Assembly (NCBI GenBank): GCA_020632925.1
Contig: JACKER010000010.1
Location: 299,503 to 363,502, forward strand
DNA length: 64,000 nucleotides
Reading direction: 5' to 3'
From: Alphaproteobacteria bacterium
Lineage (GTDB): Bacteria > Myxococcota_A > UBA796 > GCA-2862545
In this document: piece by piece, positions 1 through 8,707 of the stretch
Layout of the letters: every line of letters starts with the position of its first letter
How positions within the stretch are numbered: position 1 is the stretch's first letter
Notes under the pieces: generated by a model
The model's input: only the letters and a program-made list of their open reading frames with translations
The model's database searches: none
What the model was told of the DNA's origin: nothing
Made by a program: the position numbers and the translations under genes

Positions 1-762
1 CACCACCTGCGTGGCCTGGCCGCCAACCTCTCGCGGGACCGCGAGCGGGCGCTCGTGTGGTTCCAGCGAGCGCTGGCCTTCACCGACACCCCGCAGGCTC
101 GCCAGCGCATCCTGGGCGAGGTGGCGAGCGTCCAGCTGAACCTGGGCCGGTTCCGGGACTGCCTGGCGTCCGTGGAGGAGGCGCTGGCGCTCGAGGACTT
201 CGACGCCCAGACCCGGGTCTGGATCGCGCTGTACGGGGTGGCGGCCCTCGTGGAGCTCGGGCGGGCGGACGAGGCGGCCGAGCAGCTCGCGGTGCAGGAG
301 GCCGCGGCCGGCGCCCTCGGCTCGAGGCTCCAGCTCGCGCAGCTCGAGGCCGTGCGCGCCTCGCTGCTGGTGGAGCAGGGCGACCTCGAGGGGGCGGACG
401 CCGCGGTCCAACGGTCGCTGGAGCACTGGACCGCCAGCGGGCTGACCGCACCCAACACACGCCTGCTCGGCCGGTTGGTCGCGCTGTGGCTGGGGCGCGA
501 CCCCGATCTGCAGCCGCTGCCGGGCGTGGACCTCGGCAACGGGTTGTTCCGCCTGCTGGAGGCGGAGCGCGCCGCCCTGGAGGGCCGGTGGCAGGACCTG
601 CTCGAGCTCGCCACGGGCGCGGACGACCTGGTCCCCTCTCGGATGGAGGCCCGCGGGTGGTGGCACGCCGCGCGGCTCGCCGCCGACGCCGGTGAGGACG
701 ATGCCGCCGAGGCCGCAGGCGCATGCGCCGCCCGGCTGTGGGACGCGGTCCGCGACAGCTGA
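1..762 (+). CDS. TPR-like helical repeat protein, C-terminal part (5' end outside window)
   Basis: The frame is open from base 1, so the start lies upstream and only about 253 C-terminal residues are seen. The sequence is Ala/Leu/Glu-rich and almost entirely helical. Paired helices of about 34-40 residues (WFQRALAF, then CLASVEEALAL, then ADAAVQRSLEHW) resemble degenerate tetratricopeptide repeats. No catalytic motif is visible here. In myxobacteria such tails often follow Ser/Thr kinase or AAA domains, but that part is missing, so function is not assigned. It ends 51 bp before the next gene on the same strand and could share its transcript. Confidence 0.6.
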   Translation, partial: HHLRGLAANLSRDRERALVWFQRALAFTDTPQARQRILGEVASVQLNLGRFRDCLASVEEALALEDFDAQTRVWIALYGVAALVELGRADEAAEQLAVQEAAAGALGSRLQLAQLEAVRASLLVEQGDLEGADAAVQRSLEHWTASGLTAPNTRLLGRLVALWLGRDPDLQPLPGVDLGNGLFRLLEAERAALEGRWQDLLELATGADDLVPSRMEARGWWHAARLAADAGEDDAAEAAGACAARLWDAVRDS

Positions 763-813
763 TGACCGCGGTGACCCGCCCGATCGTGGTAACGGGCGCC
801 GGTGGAGGTGGAC

Positions 814-3066
814 GTGAGCGACCGGGTCCGGGGGATGGTGCTGGCGGTGGTGGCGACCGCGACGTCCGCCTGGTCCGCGGTGCTGGTGGACGCGCATCAG
901 CGCGCGGTCATGCACCTGCTGGAGCCGGGCCTGCTGTGCGGCGCCGACGGCGGCTGCGAACAGGTGCTCGCCTCGCCGTGGTCCGTCGTGGGCGGCGTGC
1001 CGGTGAGCGCCCCGGCCATCTTCGCGTTCGGCGCGGTCGCCGTGCTGGGCGCGCTGGTCGCGGCGGGCCGGCTCTCCGCGGAGAAGGTCGCGGGGACGGT
1101 GTTCGGCACGAGCGTCCTGGGGCTCGCCGCCAGCGTCGCCATGCTCGCGATCATGCTCGGAGGGATCGGGCACGTCTGCCGCTACTGCCTGGTCCTCGAC
1201 ACCCTCGTCCTCGCGACGACGGTGGCCGCGGCGTTCTTGCACCCTCGCGGCCCGCGGGGTGCTGCCGGCTCCCTGGTGGGCGCCGTGCCCGGCCTGCTCG
1301 GTGTGGGCGTGGTCACGGCCGTGGGCGCCGCGATCTTCGCGCTCGTGGTGCCCGAGCCCGTCGATCCGTCCGTCGCCATCGTGGTGATCGACGAGGGAGA
1401 CCCGCAGCCCGAGGTCCCGAACGGCACCCGGGTGCTGGTCGTGCCGCGACAGGTGATCCCGAACCCGATGTCGTCCGACACGCCCACCAGGGGTCCGGCC
1501 GACGCTCCGCTGCAGGTCGTGGTCTTCGAGGACTTCGAGTGCCCCTACTGCCGGGCGCTCACGCGCAACCTCCACGCGGTCGTCGAGGAGCAGCCGGACC
1601 GCTGGCGCATCGCGTTCCGCCACTACCCCATGCACACGGCCTGCAATCCCGGCGTGACCCGTGACCTGCACCCCGACGCCTGCTCCGCCGCCGCCGCGGC
1701 AGTGTGCGCGGAGCGCCAGGGACGCTTCTGGGAGATGTACGACGCGCTGTTCGGCCAGGAAGGCCTGAAGACGGCGGATCTGGAGCGCCGCGCCGGAGAG
1801 CTCGGCCTGGACACCCAGGCCTTCGCCGCCTGTCTGGCGGACCCCACGGTGTCCCAGCCCATCGTCTCGGATGCACGCCACGGTCGGGCGCTGGGGGTGA
1901 CCGGGACGCCGACCTCGTTCGTGAACGGCCGCCGCTTCGTCGGGAACCTGCCGGTCGCAGCGCTGAAGGCACTGGGAGACGCGCTGGAGGACCGCCCCGC
2001 CCCGAAGGAGGCCCCCGCGCCCGCGCCGAGCGGCCCGCAGGAGACCACCGGCGCGGTCGCGGGTCCCGCCACGGTCGAGCTGCAGGGGCCGCGCGGCCCG
2101 TTCACCATCGACGCCTTCGAAGCGTCCATCGAGGACGGCAAGGCCGTGTCCCGCCCGGGCGTCGAGCCGGCCCGCGGGATCGGTTGGGCCCAGGCGGACG
2201 CCGCCTGCCGCGCCTCGGGACGCCGCCTGTGCACGGAGGACGAGTGGCTCGTGGCGTGCACGGGCGCACCGCAGTCGGACCCCGACGGAGACGGGCTGTT
2301 CTCCGAGTCGATCGCCGGTCGGGCCCACCCCTACGGCGCCGACTACGACCCCTCCCGCTGCGCATCGGCGCGGGCGCGCCTCGATCCTCGCCCGCTGCTC
2401 ACGGGTGACCACCCCGGCTGCGGCACGCCCGAGGGGGTCTACGACCTCGAGGGCGGCGTCAAGGAGTGGGTCGGGCTGACCGTGGACCGCGCCGCGCTCC
2501 AGGGGGGCTCCTACTACTCGCAGGACGCCGCGCGTTGCGCGTACCACAAGGAAGCGGATCCGACCGAGAACGACCGCGCCGACGGCTTCCGGTGCTGCGA
2601 CGGCCCCGAGCCCGAGATCGCGGATCACCACCCCGGGGGCAAGGTGGGTGATGTCGCACAGACCTGGTCGCTCCCCCTGGTCGGCGGGGGAACCATCGGC
2701 AGCGACACGCTGGCGGGCAAGCCGTACGTGGTGACGTTCTGGGCGTCCTGGTGCGAGCCCTGCCGAAAGGAGCTCCCGGAGCTGGCGAAGCTGTACGCCG
2801 AGCTCGGAGGTGCGCTGGAGATCGTGGCCGTCGACATCGACGAGGTGCCGGCGCGCGGTGAGGCCTGGCTGCGCAAGACGCCGCTGCCCTTCCCGATCGG
2901 CGTCGATCCGGGTGGTCGCTTCATGGCCGGCTGGGACACCCGCGGCACGCCCACCAGCTTCTGGGTGACGGCGGACGGCGAGATCCGCCAGCGGACCATC
3001 GGCTACGACGACAAGCGCCCGAAGGTCCTGCGCGAGCACGCGTCCGCGCTGCTCGGCGTCAGGTGA
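814..3066 (+). CDS. Four-part membrane thiol-redox fusion: VKOR + DsbA-like + FGE-like + TlpA-like
   Basis: About 750 residues. Residues 1-180 are a multi-pass VKOR domain with loop cysteines near 42 and 48 and the active motif CRYC near 122-125. A DsbA/DSBA-like thioredoxin fold follows, with CPYC near 243-246 and a cis-Pro loop GTPTSFVNG. Residues of roughly 425-605 form a formylglycine-generating-enzyme (SUMF1/PvdO)-like domain with RRLCTEDEW and GFRCC. The C terminus is a TlpA/thioredoxin domain with WASWCEPC (Cys near 647/650). VKOR oxidises DsbA-type partners using quinone; TlpA folds usually reduce. Start GTG at 814 is preferred because GGAGG lies 5 nt upstream; GTG 802 is possible. 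It overlaps the convergent gene by 8 bp. The second locus at 59157-61480 carries the same parts split over two genes. Domain calls are strong; the joint role is inference. Confidence 0.87.
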   Translation: MSDRVRGMVLAVVATATSAWSAVLVDAHQRAVMHLLEPGLLCGADGGCEQVLASPWSVVGGVPVSAPAIFAFGAVAVLGALVAAGRLSAEKVAGTVFGTSVLGLAASVAMLAIMLGGIGHVCRYCLVLDTLVLATTVAAAFLHPRGPRGAAGSLVGAVPGLLGVGVVTAVGAAIFALVVPEPVDPSVAIVVIDEGDPQPEVPNGTRVLVVPRQVIPNPMSSDTPTRGPADAPLQVVVFEDFECPYCRALTRNLHAVVEEQPDRWRIAFRHYPMHTACNPGVTRDLHPDACSAAAAAVCAERQGRFWEMYDALFGQEGLKTADLERRAGELGLDTQAFAACLADPTVSQPIVSDARHGRALGVTGTPTSFVNGRRFVGNLPVAALKALGDALEDRPAPKEAPAPAPSGPQETTGAVAGPATVELQGPRGPFTIDAFEASIEDGKAVSRPGVEPARGIGWAQADAACRASGRRLCTEDEWLVACTGAPQSDPDGDGLFSESIAGRAHPYGADYDPSRCASARARLDPRPLLTGDHPGCGTPEGVYDLEGGVKEWVGLTVDRAALQGGSYYSQDAARCAYHKEADPTENDRADGFRCCDGPEPEIADHHPGGKVGDVAQTWSLPLVGGGTIGSDTLAGKPYVVTFWASWCEPCRKELPELAKLYAELGGALEIVAVDIDEVPARGEAWLRKTPLPFPIGVDPGGRFMAGWDTRGTPTSFWVTADGEIRQRTIGYDDKRPKVLREHASALLGVR

Positions 3067-4018
3067 CGAGGACCCAGCTGACGACCATGAGCGCCGTCGC
3101 GGCGAGGACCGCGCAGGCGGCCAGCAGGAAGGGCGGTGGGCGCAGCGTCGGGAGCTCGGCGTCCGCCCCGCTCGGGGGCGCCTCGGCAGGCTCCTCGTAC
3201 CTCCGGACGGGGGACGGATGCGCGGCGAGGCTGGGAGCGGGGAGTGACAGCGTGAGGCTCGGGACGGGTCCCAGGCGGGCGGGGTCCTCCTCGCCCACGA
3301 CGAGCGAGATGTCCTCGTCCCCGAACATGTCCCAGCTCTCGGGCTCGGCCTCGATGCGCGGAGCGGTGGGCGGGGGTGTGCGCAGCGGCGCGAGCAGATC
3401 CGCGAGATCGAGGAACCCCTCCGCCAGCGCGGGGTGGGGCGCGTCGACGGGGGCCACCTCCGCCACCACCGCGGAGAGGAGCTCGCCGCCGCGGAGCCGC
3501 CCGACGTCCACGAGCGTGGTGCCGCAGGCACCGACCGGCCCCTCACCCACGAGGCGACCGAGCTCCTCGGCATCTCGCAGCCGCTCGTCGAGCTCGTGGC
3601 ACACCAGCGCCACCCGATCGCCCTCGCGCAGGGTCTGCTCTTCGGCATCGCCGCAGTGCCCCACCACGCGACCGGCCCGAACCAGGGCCACCGACGCGCC
3701 GCCCGTCGAGGCCAGCAACGCCCTCGAGCCGCTCCACCACACCACCGCCAGGCTGCGCGGGCGAGGCCGGAGCGTCCGGGTCAGGCGGAGCAACGTCAGA
3801 CGGAGCTGCTGCGGCGTCTCGGGAGCGTCTCGGAGCGCCTCGCTCAACGCCTGCCCCACGACCGCCAGTCCCGCGTCGTCCATGTCGGACGCCACGTAGA
3901 GCACCTCGGCGGGACCCACGTGGCGGAGCGGCTGCAGCGTGGTGCGGCCACCGTCGGAGACGCCACCGACCCGGAACGTCAGGGAGTCGGTCGTGTCGTG
4001 CTCCCCGACGGTCTCCAT
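3059..4018 (-). CDS. Degenerate PP2C-like protein with C-terminal membrane anchor
   Basis: 319 residues. The first ~210 residues have the order of a PP2C/Stp phosphatase fold (VASDMDDAGLAVVGQAL, then LLASTGGASVALVRAGR, then GDRVALVCHELDERL). The metal-binding signatures (DGMGG, GDSR, SDG, DN) are replaced, so catalysis is unlikely. A Pro/Glu-rich linker (about 215-290) leads to one C-terminal hydrophobic segment (FLLAACAVLAATALMVVSWV), giving a tail-anchored cytosolic protein. A good Shine-Dalgarno (GGGAGG) precedes the ATG. A partner to Ser/Thr kinases is plausible from the fold, but no kinase gene adjoins. The PP2C relationship is a pattern judgement, not a search result. Confidence 0.5.
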   Translation of the reverse strand: METVGEHDTTDSLTFRVGGVSDGGRTTLQPLRHVGPAEVLYVASDMDDAGLAVVGQALSEALRDAPETPQQLRLTLLRLTRTLRPRPRSLAVVWWSGSRALLASTGGASVALVRAGRVVGHCGDAEEQTLREGDRVALVCHELDERLRDAEELGRLVGEGPVGACGTTLVDVGRLRGGELLSAVVAEVAPVDAPHPALAEGFLDLADLLAPLRTPPPTAPRIEAEPESWDMFGDEDISLVVGEEDPARLGPVPSLTLSLPAPSLAAHPSPVRRYEEPAEAPPSGADAELPTLRPPPFLLAACAVLAATALMVVSWVLVT

Positions 4019-4340
4019 CGCGCCTCCCTGGCATCAACGTAGAGCAAACCCGGGGCCGTGTTCATCTCGAGATGTCATCCAGGGATGCGGTACCCGGATC
4101 ACCAACCTATCACCAGTATCAATAACAATAGAAAAGACTCCGGAACCCCAACGAGTGCGTCCTGGTCGACGTCGTGAAGCCCGAACCATCCTTCGATCCG
4201 GGTGAAGTCGCGTACCTGTAGTACCCGGCAGTCCCGGTTCTCCAAATACTCCAGGGACACCGCTTCGTTTCACGCGGCGCGCCGAGACGGCATGGTGTGG
4301 TTCCACACACCCCGATCGGGTGTTCTCCCACACCCAGCGG
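4019..4340. other. Intergenic region of lower G+C with hairpins
   Basis: This 322-bp gap lies between two minus-strand genes. It is visibly richer in A+T than its surroundings, especially around 4104-4140 (runs such as caataacaatagaaaagac). No open frame shows the high third-position G+C of real genes here. Two short inverted repeats lie just downstream of the 4341-4835 gene: GTGTGG/CCACAC (4295-4308) and GGGTGT/ACACCC (4318-4335), possible terminator stems for that gene. The rest probably holds the promoter of the PP2C-like gene. Confidence 0.4.
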
Positions 4341-4835
4341 TCAGCGCTGGGGGACGCTCGCTGCCATGGACAGGGCCTCGACCGCGACCCACACGAGCAC
4401 GAACACCTGGAACAGGACCTCGGGAGGCTGCCGGCCCTCGACGTCGTCCTTCTCGGCGAACACGTCCTCGACCAGCACCTGGAGGATGCCGGGTTCCGCC
4501 AGCCAGGGCACGGCGGCGAGCCGTTCCGGCAACCCTGCGTCGAGCGGCAGCAGTCCGGGTACGGCCTCCATCACCTGCGCGCCGGTGGCCTCGAGCTCCG
4601 CGTCGCTCACGGCGCCGAGCTGGTGACCGGTGAGCTCGAGCACCCGGCCCACGACGCCCATGGTGTACGCCGCGCTCACGCCGAGGTGGGCCCCGAGGTG
4701 CTCGGCGTTGACCTTCATCCACTTGCCCAGCCGCCGGTACCGCTTGACCACGTTCTCGATGGCGAGCTTGTGCGTGGCCGGGTGGTCGGCGATGTCCTGC
4801 ATCAGGCGGCGGGCGTCCTCGGCGGCGACGGGCAT
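4341..4835 (-). CDS. Hypothetical helical protein
   Basis: 164 residues, not recognised. The ATG at 4835 has GAGGAG at a suitable distance (GAACGAGGAGCCCC before ATG), so the longer upstream frame is rejected. It is mainly helical and soluble-looking for about 140 residues (RRLMQDIADHPATHKLAIENV, VVKRYRRLGKWMKV) and ends in a hydrophobic stretch (VLFQVFVLVWVAVEALSMAA) that could be a membrane anchor or a buried helix. It follows the YceI gene by 28 bp on the same strand and may be co-transcribed with it. Confidence 0.65.
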   Translation of the reverse strand: MPVAAEDARRLMQDIADHPATHKLAIENVVKRYRRLGKWMKVNAEHLGAHLGVSAAYTMGVVGRVLELTGHQLGAVSDAELEATGAQVMEAVPGLLPLDAGLPERLAAVPWLAEPGILQVLVEDVFAEKDDVEGRQPPEVLFQVFVLVWVAVEALSMAASVPQR

Positions 4836-4863
4836 GGGGCTCCTCGTTCCGCCGAAGCATGCC

Positions 4864-5439
4864 CTACTTCCGCTTGACGAGCTCCAGGTCGAGCGTGACC
4901 TGCACCTCGTCACCGACGAGCCAGCCTCCCTGGTCCAGCTGCTTGTTCCAGGTCATCCCGAAGTCCTTGCGGGCGATCGTCGCGGTGGCGCTGGTGGCGA
5001 CCTTGGTGTTCCCCCACGGATCGGTGGCCTCGGGGGAGAGGCGCGCGACGTGGAACACCACCGGCTTGGTGACGCCGTGCAGGGTGAAGTCGCCCACCAG
5101 GTCGAAGCCGTCCTTCGTGACGTTCCGGACCGCGGTGGACCGGAAGGTCATCTCCGGGAAGCTGGCCACGTCGAAGAAGTCCGGGTTCCGCAGGTGGTCG
5201 TCGCGGTCCTGGTTCATGGTGTTGACGCTCTCCACGCCCACCGTGCCCTCGACCTTCGCGGTCGACGGGTTGGCGGGATCGATCTCCACGGTGCCGCTGA
5301 CGGTCCCGAAGAAGCCACGGACCGACGAGAAGCCCATGTGGGACACGCTGAAGCCCACCATGCTGTGGGTCGGGTCGACGTCGTAGGTGGCGGCGTGGGC
5401 GACGGACGGGCTCAGGACGAGGGCGAGTGCTGCGAACAT
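4864..5439 (-). CDS. YceI family periplasmic isoprenoid-binding protein
   Basis: 191 residues with a signal peptide (MFAALALVLSPSVAHA, cleavage before ATYDVDPTHS). The family's lipocalin-like beta barrel is clear from the opening YDVDPTHSMVGFSVSHMG, the middle MTFRST and the late GDFTLHGVTKPVVFHV. YceI proteins bind polyisoprenoid or quinone-like lipids in the periplasm. The start at 5439 is chosen because GGGAGGAA sits 6 nt upstream; two upstream ATGs lack a site. A second YceI gene lies at 53868-54482 in a cytochrome operon; this copy has no such neighbour. Confidence 0.9.
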   Translation of the reverse strand: MFAALALVLSPSVAHAATYDVDPTHSMVGFSVSHMGFSSVRGFFGTVSGTVEIDPANPSTAKVEGTVGVESVNTMNQDRDDHLRNPDFFDVASFPEMTFRSTAVRNVTKDGFDLVGDFTLHGVTKPVVFHVARLSPEATDPWGNTKVATSATATIARKDFGMTWNKQLDQGGWLVGDEVQVTLDLELVKRK

Positions 5440-5514
5440 GGTCTTTCCTCCCATGCACAGCATCTATGTCGGTCTACGAACAAGCATTGTCCCATTGCTG
5501 GAACAGTCCGTTGG

Positions 5515-6648
5515 TCAGCCTCTGGGGCCCAGCAGCACCGACGCGATCTCGCCCTCCCGTCTCCGGGCGTCCTCGTGGCCCAGCGCCTCCAGGGTCCCGG
5601 TGTACTCCCGGTCGAAGTACACGTAGGAGAGCAGGTCGCTGTCGGGTCCGGAGCTGCCCGCCGCCCGCTCCAGCAGCTGGTGCACGGCGCCGGCGACCCG
5701 AGGCGGTCGGGTCCGGAACAGCTGGACCGCGACCTCACCGAGGTCCTCCGAGGGCGTCAGGAACAGCACCTCCGCGCGGCGTACCCCCAGATCCTGCTCG
5801 AGCTGGCGGGCGAAGTCCTCCCCATAGGTCCGCACGCCCCAGTCCACGATCCGATTGATGTTGCGGGCCTCGAACACGTCTTGCTCGACGGGATCGAGCA
5901 GCAGGGCGTTGAGCGTCTTGCCCACCAGGAAGCTCAGGTTGGGCGGCACGGCGGGGCGCTCGTCGTCCATCGCCTGTCGCTTCATGGACAGCACCAGCAC
6001 GCGGTCGGCGCCCGCGCGGAGGACCGGCCCGAGCGGCGTGTTCTGGCGCAACCCGCCGTCCACGAGCTGCGCTCCCCCGAGCGGGATGGGCGGGAAGAGC
6101 AGCGGCAGCGCCGCGCTGGCGAGCGCGTGGATGGGCTTGATCCGCGTGTGCACGAGCCGGACGCCAGGGCGCGGGGTCCAGTCGGGCGCCTCGGGCCCGT
6201 CGTGGAACAGCAGCGTGCGGCCCGACGTGAGGTCGGTCGTCCCCACCATCCAGGAGGTGCCGTGCTCCGCGATGGCCTGCTTGATGGACTCGGTCGGCCA
6301 GTTGCGGGCGACCAGGCGCTGCAGGGGCCGTGGATCCGCGAGCGCGAAGGGCTGGTCGGAGAACGCCAGCCGCATCGTCCGGAACACGTCGGTGTACGTG
6401 ATGCCGAACACCTGGGGGATCTGCAGCTCGCGCCACGTCTTCGCGAGCCAGTCCACGCCGGCGGGGTCCCGCGCCGCCACGAAGGCGCCGTTCATGGCGC
6501 CGACCGACGTGCCGCTGATGACGTCGGGCCAGGGAGCGCGGTGGCGTCGGGTGAACTCCCCGAACAGGTAGCGGAGCACCCCCACTTCGTAGGCCCCTCG
6601 CGCGGCCCCTCCCGCCAGAACGAGCCCCAGACCGCTGCGCAACCACAC
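5515..6648 (-). CDS. Patatin-like phospholipase
   Basis: 377 residues. The patatin catalytic dyad is complete: oxyanion loop GGAARGAYEVGVL (13-25), nucleophile motif GTSVG with Ser48, and the DGG motif LVDGGLRQNTPLG with Asp196. Patatins hydrolyse acyl esters of phospholipids. No signal peptide is seen, so the enzyme is cytosolic or membrane-associated. The start is a GTG followed closely by the core, preceded by a G-rich site. It is divergent from the TetR/efflux operon, and the shared 103-bp intergenic region contains the palindrome at 6719-6738, so both may answer to the TetR protein. Confidence 0.9.
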   Translation of the reverse strand: MWLRSGLGLVLAGGAARGAYEVGVLRYLFGEFTRRHRAPWPDVISGTSVGAMNGAFVAARDPAGVDWLAKTWRELQIPQVFGITYTDVFRTMRLAFSDQPFALADPRPLQRLVARNWPTESIKQAIAEHGTSWMVGTTDLTSGRTLLFHDGPEAPDWTPRPGVRLVHTRIKPIHALASAALPLLFPPIPLGGAQLVDGGLRQNTPLGPVLRAGADRVLVLSMKRQAMDDERPAVPPNLSFLVGKTLNALLLDPVEQDVFEARNINRIVDWGVRTYGEDFARQLEQDLGVRRAEVLFLTPSEDLGEVAVQLFRTRPPRVAGAVHQLLERAAGSSGPDSDLLSYVYFDREYTGTLEALGHEDARRREGEIASVLLGPRG

Positions 6649-6718
6649 CCCCGGACCCCGGAGTGTACGCCGTCACCGACCCGTCGACAAAACGTGACCG
6701 ACATCGCTCGAGGTGTTT

Positions 6719-6738
6719 GTTAGTGACCGGCCACTAAC
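6719..6738. promoter_or_regulatory. Candidate TetR operator (20-bp palindrome)
   Basis: GTTAGTGACCGGCCACTAAC is an inverted repeat with 9 of 10 pairs matching (one mismatch beside the central CCGG). It lies 13 bp before the TetR start codon in the divergent region between patatin and the efflux operon. Position and symmetry are typical of an autoregulatory TetR/AcrR operator; binding is inferred. Confidence 0.7.
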
Positions 6739-6751
6739 TATGGAGCAGACC

Positions 6752-7345
6752 ATGGCACGCCCCCGCCAGGTCTCGGACGCCGACATCCTCGACGCAGCCC
6801 GCGCGTGCTTTCTCGAGCACGGTCCGGCCGTGTCGACCAACGTGATCGCCGATCGGCTCGGCATCTCCTCGGCGGCGCTGTTCAAGCGCTTCGGCACGAA
6901 GGACCAGCTGATGCGTGACGCGCTGATGCCGACCGAGGACCCCGACTTCGTCTCGATGCTGCAGGTGGGGCCCGACGATCGACCGATCGACGCTCAGCTC
7001 CGCGAGCTCGTGCTGTCGATGGTGCGCTTCTTCGACCGGTTCATGCCCTGCTTCGCGACGCTGCGGGCCGCGGGCGTCGATCTGTACGAGGAGATGGCGA
7101 AACACCCCGTCCCTCCGCCCGTCCAGAACCACCGCCTGCTCGCGGCGTGGCTCGGGCGCGCGGTCGAGGCGGGACGCGTCCGCCCGATCGACTGCGACGC
7201 GGTGGCGTCGATGGTGATCGGCGCGGTCAACGGCCGGTCCTTCCTGTCGCACCTCGGGCAGACGCCGCTCGGCTCGCCCGAGGGGCACGTGGACGCGGTG
7301 GTCTCGGTGCTGTGGAAGGGCATCTGCCCGGAGGAATCCGCATGA
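6752..7345 (+). CDS. TetR/AcrR family regulator of the efflux operon
   Basis: 197 residues. The N-terminal helix-turn-helix is typical (ILDAARACFLEHGPAVSTNVIADRLG, then SSAALFKRFGTKDQL), and the C-terminal ligand/dimer domain is variable, as usual. The ATG at 6752 (MARPRQVSD) is chosen because GGAG lies 6 nt before it; ATG 6740 and 6713 fall inside or before the operator. The stop overlaps the TolC start (ATGA), so regulator and pump are one operon. It is probably a repressor acting at 6719-6738, released by a pump substrate. Confidence 0.92.
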   Translation: MARPRQVSDADILDAARACFLEHGPAVSTNVIADRLGISSAALFKRFGTKDQLMRDALMPTEDPDFVSMLQVGPDDRPIDAQLRELVLSMVRFFDRFMPCFATLRAAGVDLYEEMAKHPVPPPVQNHRLLAAWLGRAVEAGRVRPIDCDAVASMVIGAVNGRSFLSHLGQTPLGSPEGHVDAVVSVLWKGICPEESA

Positions 7346-8700
7346 TCTGGCTATGGCCGTTCACGGCCCACGCTGAGGCGCTCACCCTCGAGGACGCGCT
7401 GCGCCGTGGGCTCGACGCGAGCGAGCAGGTCGAGCTGGCGGAGGCCGCGCGCGAGCGGGCGGCGGGCGACGTCCGCAAGGCGCGGGCGGGCCACTTCCCG
7501 CAGGTCGGCGCGCAGCTCGCCTACACCCACCAGTTCGCCAGCGAGTACGACGGGCTGTTCGACGTGCCTGCCGGGCCCACCGGCTACGGCACACCGACCA
7601 CGACCGCGACGACCACCACCACGACGGACGACAGCGGCGGTGGGCTCCCGTTCGGGGCGGACAACACCTGGCGGCTCACGCTCTCGGCGACCCAGCCGAT
7701 CTGGTCGGGCAACCGGGTGATCGCGCAGGACCGCATGTCCTCGACCTCCGTGGACCTGGCCGAGCTCGGCTGGCGCAGCACGCGCGCGGCGGTGGTGCTC
7801 TCGGTCGCCCAGGCCTGGTACGACGCGGCGCTCGCCGATCGGCTGCTGGACATCGCCCGCTCCACGCTCGAGCAGGCCGAGGCCACCTTCGAGAACGCCC
7901 GCCTGGCGAGCGAGGTCGGCCGCGGCGCCGAGTTCGACGTCCTCCGGGCGCAGGTCGAGGTCGAGAACCAGCGGGTCGCCGTCATCCAGGCGGAGCGCGC
8001 CCGCGTCGTCGCCAGGCTGATGCTCGCCAACCTGCTGGACGCCGACCCCGCGCAGCTCGAGCAGGCCGTCGACCTCGAGGCGATCGAGCCCGCGGAGACA
8101 CTCGCGGCCGAGCTCGTGGGTATGCCGGCCTCTGGCGAGCGCGTGGGGGTCCAGCAAGCGCAGGCCGGCGTCTTCCTCTCGGAGCAGACGCTGGTCCTGT
8201 CCCGCAGCTACGCGCTGCCCTCGCTGTCCGCCAACGCGCAGGTGGGCTGGGTGGCCTGGCCGGGCGAGGTCCTGCCGCCGCTCCCAGGCAGCGACTGGCG
8301 CGACACCGTCGCCGTCGGCGCCACGCTCACCGTCCCGCTGTTCGGCGGGGGCGCCGTGGGCGGCGAGCTCCGCAACGCCCGCGCCGGCATCTCCGAGTCC
8401 CACACCCGCCTCGACCAGGCCATGGAGGCCGACCGCGCCGAGGCGATCGACGCCGCCGAGCAGCTCCGCGCCGCCGAGGCGCAGTGGGAGGCCACGAGCG
8501 GCACCGTCGAGCAGGCCGAGCGCGCCTACGCGATCGCGGTGGTCCGCTTCGAGGAGGGCGTCTCGCGCCAGATCGAGCTGTCCGACGCCCGCCTGCTCCG
8601 GCAGCGCGCCCTCGCGAACCGCGCCCAGGCCGCCCGCGACCTGCAGGTGGCGCGCATCCGGGTCGCGCTCCTCCCTCTCCTCCCCTTCCAGACGCGCTGA
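7342..8700 (+). CDS. TolC-like outer-membrane efflux channel
   Basis: 452 residues. A very short signal (MIWLWPFTAHAEA) is followed by two OEP repeats: LTLEDALRRGLDASEQVELA near the N terminus and long helices such as AQAWYDAALADRLLDIARST and AERAYAIAVVRFEEGVSRQI in the second half. The protein forms the trimeric outer-membrane tunnel of a tripartite pump. GGAGGAAT precedes the ATG, confirming the short signal. A Thr-rich insert (TTTATTTTTTDDSGGG) sits near residue 90, probably an extracellular loop. Adaptor and RND pump follow directly. Confidence 0.92.
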   Translation: MIWLWPFTAHAEALTLEDALRRGLDASEQVELAEAARERAAGDVRKARAGHFPQVGAQLAYTHQFASEYDGLFDVPAGPTGYGTPTTTATTTTTTDDSGGGLPFGADNTWRLTLSATQPIWSGNRVIAQDRMSSTSVDLAELGWRSTRAAVVLSVAQAWYDAALADRLLDIARSTLEQAEATFENARLASEVGRGAEFDVLRAQVEVENQRVAVIQAERARVVARLMLANLLDADPAQLEQAVDLEAIEPAETLAAELVGMPASGERVGVQQAQAGVFLSEQTLVLSRSYALPSLSANAQVGWVAWPGEVLPPLPGSDWRDTVAVGATLTVPLFGGGAVGGELRNARAGISESHTRLDQAMEADRAEAIDAAEQLRAAEAQWEATSGTVEQAERAYAIAVVRFEEGVSRQIELSDARLLRQRALANRAQAARDLQVARIRVALLPLLPFQTR

Positions 8701-8707
8701 GGCACCC

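Noticed and set aside
4100..4340. Riboswitch before the PP2C-like gene
   Set aside because: No conserved riboswitch core was recognised; only short hairpins and lower G+C.
4630..6723. Long plus-strand frame through YceI and patatin
   Set aside because: It is antisense to two well-supported genes with signal and catalytic motifs; no family resemblance.
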